This document shows, piece after piece, positions 7,657 through 9,043 of a DNA stretch of 9,043 nucleotides (its first letter is position 1; each line of letters starts with the position of its first letter). Source of the DNA: Candidatus Faecivivens stercoripullorum. GTDB lineage: Bacteria > Bacillota > Clostridia > Oscillospirales > Ruminococcaceae. A program made the translations under genes and the position numbers. The notes under the pieces are model-generated. The model was not told the DNA's origin and did no database searches. It worked only from the letters and a program-made list of their open reading frames with translations. The stretch spans positions 1-9,043 of the forward strand of contig DVLW01000105.1 of the NCBI GenBank assembly GCA_018715285.1, in the 5' to 3' direction.

Positions 7657-7688
7657 GTTGACCGGCAATTCAACATACTACTGTCAAC
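7657..7688 (+). repeat. Inverted repeats with two alternative pairings in the dnaE-aguB gap
   Basis: GTTGAC at 7657-7662 can pair with GTCAAC at 7683-7688 across 20 bases; its first five bases can instead pair with TCAAC at 7670-7674. The two pairings exclude each other. They lie between the dnaE stop and the aguB ribosome binding site (AAAGGA, 7692-7697). No T-tract follows, so there is no sign of a terminator. Stems this short may be chance. Confidence 0.2.
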
Positions 7689-7707
7689 AGGAAAGGATGT
7701 AATATTC

Positions 7708-8583
7708 ATGCGCAATGTCACCATCGCCGCGATTCAGATGTCCTGTCAGGGCACCCGGGAGGAGAATATTGAAAAAGCCGTTTCGATGGTACGGGAAGCG
7801 GCAAAAATGGGCGGACAGGTCATCCTGCTGCCCGAGCTGTTTGAAACCTGGTATTTCTGCCAGGAAAAGGACTACGGGCATTATGACCTGGCGCGTCCGC
7901 TGATGGAAGACCCGGGTGTTTTAGCGCTCCAGCCGGTTGCAAAGGAACTCGGAGTTGTCCTGCCGGTCAGCTTTTACGAAGCGGCGCGGAATACGACTTA
8001 TAATACCGTGGCAATGATCGACGCAGACGGTGAAATTCTGGGCACCTACCGCAAGACCCATATCCCGGATGACCATTTTTATCAGGAAAAGTTTTATTTC
8101 ACCCCCGGCGATACCGGATTTAAGGTATTCCAGACACGTTTCGGCGCAGTCGGGTGCGGCATCTGCTGGGACCAGTGGTTCCCGGAATCGGCGCGGTGCA
8201 TGGCGATGATGGGGGCTGAGATGCTGCTCTACCCGACCGCCATCGGCAGTGAACCGATCCTCGACTGTGACTCAATGCCCCACTGGCGGCGGTGCATGCA
8301 GGGGCACGCAGGCTGCAACCTGATGCCGCTGGCAGCCGCCAACCGGATCGGGCTGGAAAAGGTCACGCCAAATGACAATAACCAACATCAGTCTTCCAGC
8401 CTGACCTTTTATGGTTCATCGTTTATCGCCGACGAAACCGGCGCGCTGGTCGAGCAAGCAGGACGGGAGGAAGAAACCATCCTGCTGCATACATTTGATC
8501 TGGATGCAGTGCGCGAAATGCGGCTGAGCTGGGGCGTATTCCGTGACCGCCGCCCCGAAATGTACGGCGAAATTACCAAATAA
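7708..8583 (+). CDS. aguB: N-carbamoylputrescine amidase
   Basis: Nitrilase-superfamily amidase that hydrolyses N-carbamoylputrescine to putrescine, CO2 and ammonia, completing the pathway started by AguA. It has 291 residues, the usual length. The catalytic triad is visible: E43 in LLPELFE, K116 in YRKTHIPDD and C153 in GICWDQWFPE. The segments HIPDDHFYQEKFYFTPGD, the DQWFPE block after the cysteine, and YPTAIGSEP near 175-183 are features of the N-carbamoylputrescine amidase branch rather than generic nitrilases or beta-ureidopropionases. ATG 7708 follows an AAAGGA site about ten bases upstream. It begins 57 bases after dnaE, in the same direction, with no clear promoter or terminator between, so read-through from dnaE is likely. 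No agmatine/putrescine antiporter or carbamate kinase is present in the window, which fits a biosynthetic role. Confidence 0.95.
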   Translation: MRNVTIAAIQMSCQGTREENIEKAVSMVREAAKMGGQVILLPELFETWYFCQEKDYGHYDLARPLMEDPGVLALQPVAKELGVVLPVSFYEAARNTTYNTVAMIDADGEILGTYRKTHIPDDHFYQEKFYFTPGDTGFKVFQTRFGAVGCGICWDQWFPESARCMAMMGAEMLLYPTAIGSEPILDCDSMPHWRRCMQGHAGCNLMPLAAANRIGLEKVTPNDNNQHQSSSLTFYGSSFIADETGALVEQAGREEETILLHTFDLDAVREMRLSWGVFRDRRPEMYGEITK

Positions 8584-8628
8584 TCAAATACCCGGAATTG
8601 GATGATTTCTTGCAGACCATCATACGTT

Positions 8629-8633
8629 GGAGG
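8629..8633 (+). promoter_or_regulatory. Ribosome binding site of the right-edge gene
   Basis: GGAGG lies seven bases before ATG 8641. It supports the reality of a gene that is cut by the window edge. No convincing promoter is visible in the 57 bases after aguB. Confidence 0.6.
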
Positions 8634-8640
8634 ATTTACT

Positions 8641-9043
8641 ATGAAGAAAAAGGTAATAATAATTTTAACAGCTGTTCTTTGCATTGCAGCTGTTTTCCTA
8701 TATTTTTTTAATTCAAATCCCAAAGGAGATACCATTACGAGTAGAGAGCGTATATTGAACAACGCAATTTCAAAAGGAAATGAATGGACTATTTCCAAAG
8801 AACTGCAACTTGATGGTTATATCATAAGTGGAGCATATAGTACGGATAATAAATCCACACTTGCCGTCTTTGAACAAGTAGGAAATGGAAATTACAAATT
8901 TAAGAGCTCAACAAACCGAAATGTTGAGGAAATTATTATTAGTGGAGCCGCTATAAACCAAGAGTGGTATGATTTAATTTGGTTTAGTGGTGCTAAAACA
9001 GAATATGCAGAAATCACTTATACGGTAAATGGACAAGTAAAGG
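8641..9043 (+). CDS. Hypothetical membrane-anchored or exported protein (3' partial)
   Basis: The frame from ATG 8641 stays open to the window end, giving 134 complete codons. I do not recognise the family. The N-terminus MKKKVIIILTAV starts a positively charged head and a hydrophobic stretch (residues 5-23), then a polar region rich in Asn, Ser and Gly from about residue 24. This looks like a signal-anchor or a signal peptide; no AxA cleavage site and no lipobox are evident (C14 has Ala at -3 and Leu at -1). The rest alternates short beta-like segments such as GYIISGAYS and EIIISGA, with several aromatic residues (KNQEW-like and LIWFSGA stretches), suggesting a small extracellular beta-rich domain. 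By hand count its DNA has 134 G+C in 403 bases (33%), with frequent ATA, AAT and AAA codons, very unlike the genes to its left. Function unknown. Confidence 0.75.
   Translation, partial: MKKKVIIILTAVLCIAAVFLYFFNSNPKGDTITSRERILNNAISKGNEWTISKELQLDGYIISGAYSTDNKSTLAVFEQVGNGNYKFKSSTNRNVEEIIISGAAINQEWYDLIWFSGAKTEYAEITYTVNGQVK

Noticed and set aside
7658..7679. TTGACC followed by CATACT as a promoter for aguB
   Set aside because: The spacer would be about ten bases, too short for a sigma-70-type promoter.
8598..8626. TTGGAT with CATACG at 17-base spacing as a promoter for the right-edge gene
   Set aside because: The -10 matches only three of six consensus bases; too weak to call.
8671..8682. Lipobox at cysteine 14 of the right-edge protein
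   Set aside because: The residues before the cysteine (Ala at -3, Leu at -1) do not fit the lipobox pattern, and the cysteine lies in the middle of the hydrophobic stretch.

Overview
The window is a run of genes all on the + strand: seven complete or nearly complete genes in GC-moderate DNA, then a sharp drop in GC at the right edge. Strong AAAGGAGG-type ribosome binding sites, tight gene spacing, a full-length DnaE with a canonical clamp-binding pentapeptide, and the general gene mix suggest a Firmicute, probably a Clostridia-type anaerobe with about 50-55% GC. That placement is inference; no rRNA or other marker is present.

Layout, left to right. (1) Positions 1-1119 hold a stand-alone alanyl-tRNA editing protein (AlaX type with a C-terminal DHHA1 domain), missing only a short N-terminus at the window edge. 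(2) Ten bases later comes a HAD hydrolase of the beta-phosphoglucomutase type (1130-1792). (3) After a 114-base gap, which is the best place for an internal promoter and contains a perfect 10-bp palindrome, follow a flavin reductase/flavoredoxin-like protein with an unusual lysine-rich tail (1907-2644) and a YbgC-type acyl-CoA thioesterase (2641-3066). These two overlap by ATGA, and a 7-bp hairpin directly abuts the thioesterase Shine-Dalgarno sequence. (4) Next is agmatine deiminase aguA (3088-4179), then the DNA polymerase III alpha subunit dnaE (4213-7650), then N-carbamoylputrescine amidase aguB (7708-8583). (5) A new gene starts at 8641 and runs off the right edge. It encodes a small membrane-anchored or exported protein of unknown function in DNA of about 33% GC.

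How the genes work together: AguA converts agmatine to N-carbamoylputrescine, and AguB hydrolyses that to putrescine, CO2 and ammonia, so the window encodes the two-step agmatine-to-putrescine route. The two steps are split by the gene for a replicative-type DNA polymerase, with gaps of only 33 and 57 bases, so all three may share a transcript. The AlaX protein is a translation quality-control factor. The HAD phosphatase, flavin reductase and thioesterase look like general metabolic or housekeeping enzymes without an obvious shared pathway.

I see no CRISPR array, tRNA, rRNA, insertion sequence, defence system or convincing intrinsic terminator. The points most worth a second look are the aguA-dnaE-aguB order, the complete PHP metal site in DnaE, the basic tail on the flavin reductase, and the abrupt low-GC junction at about 8584.
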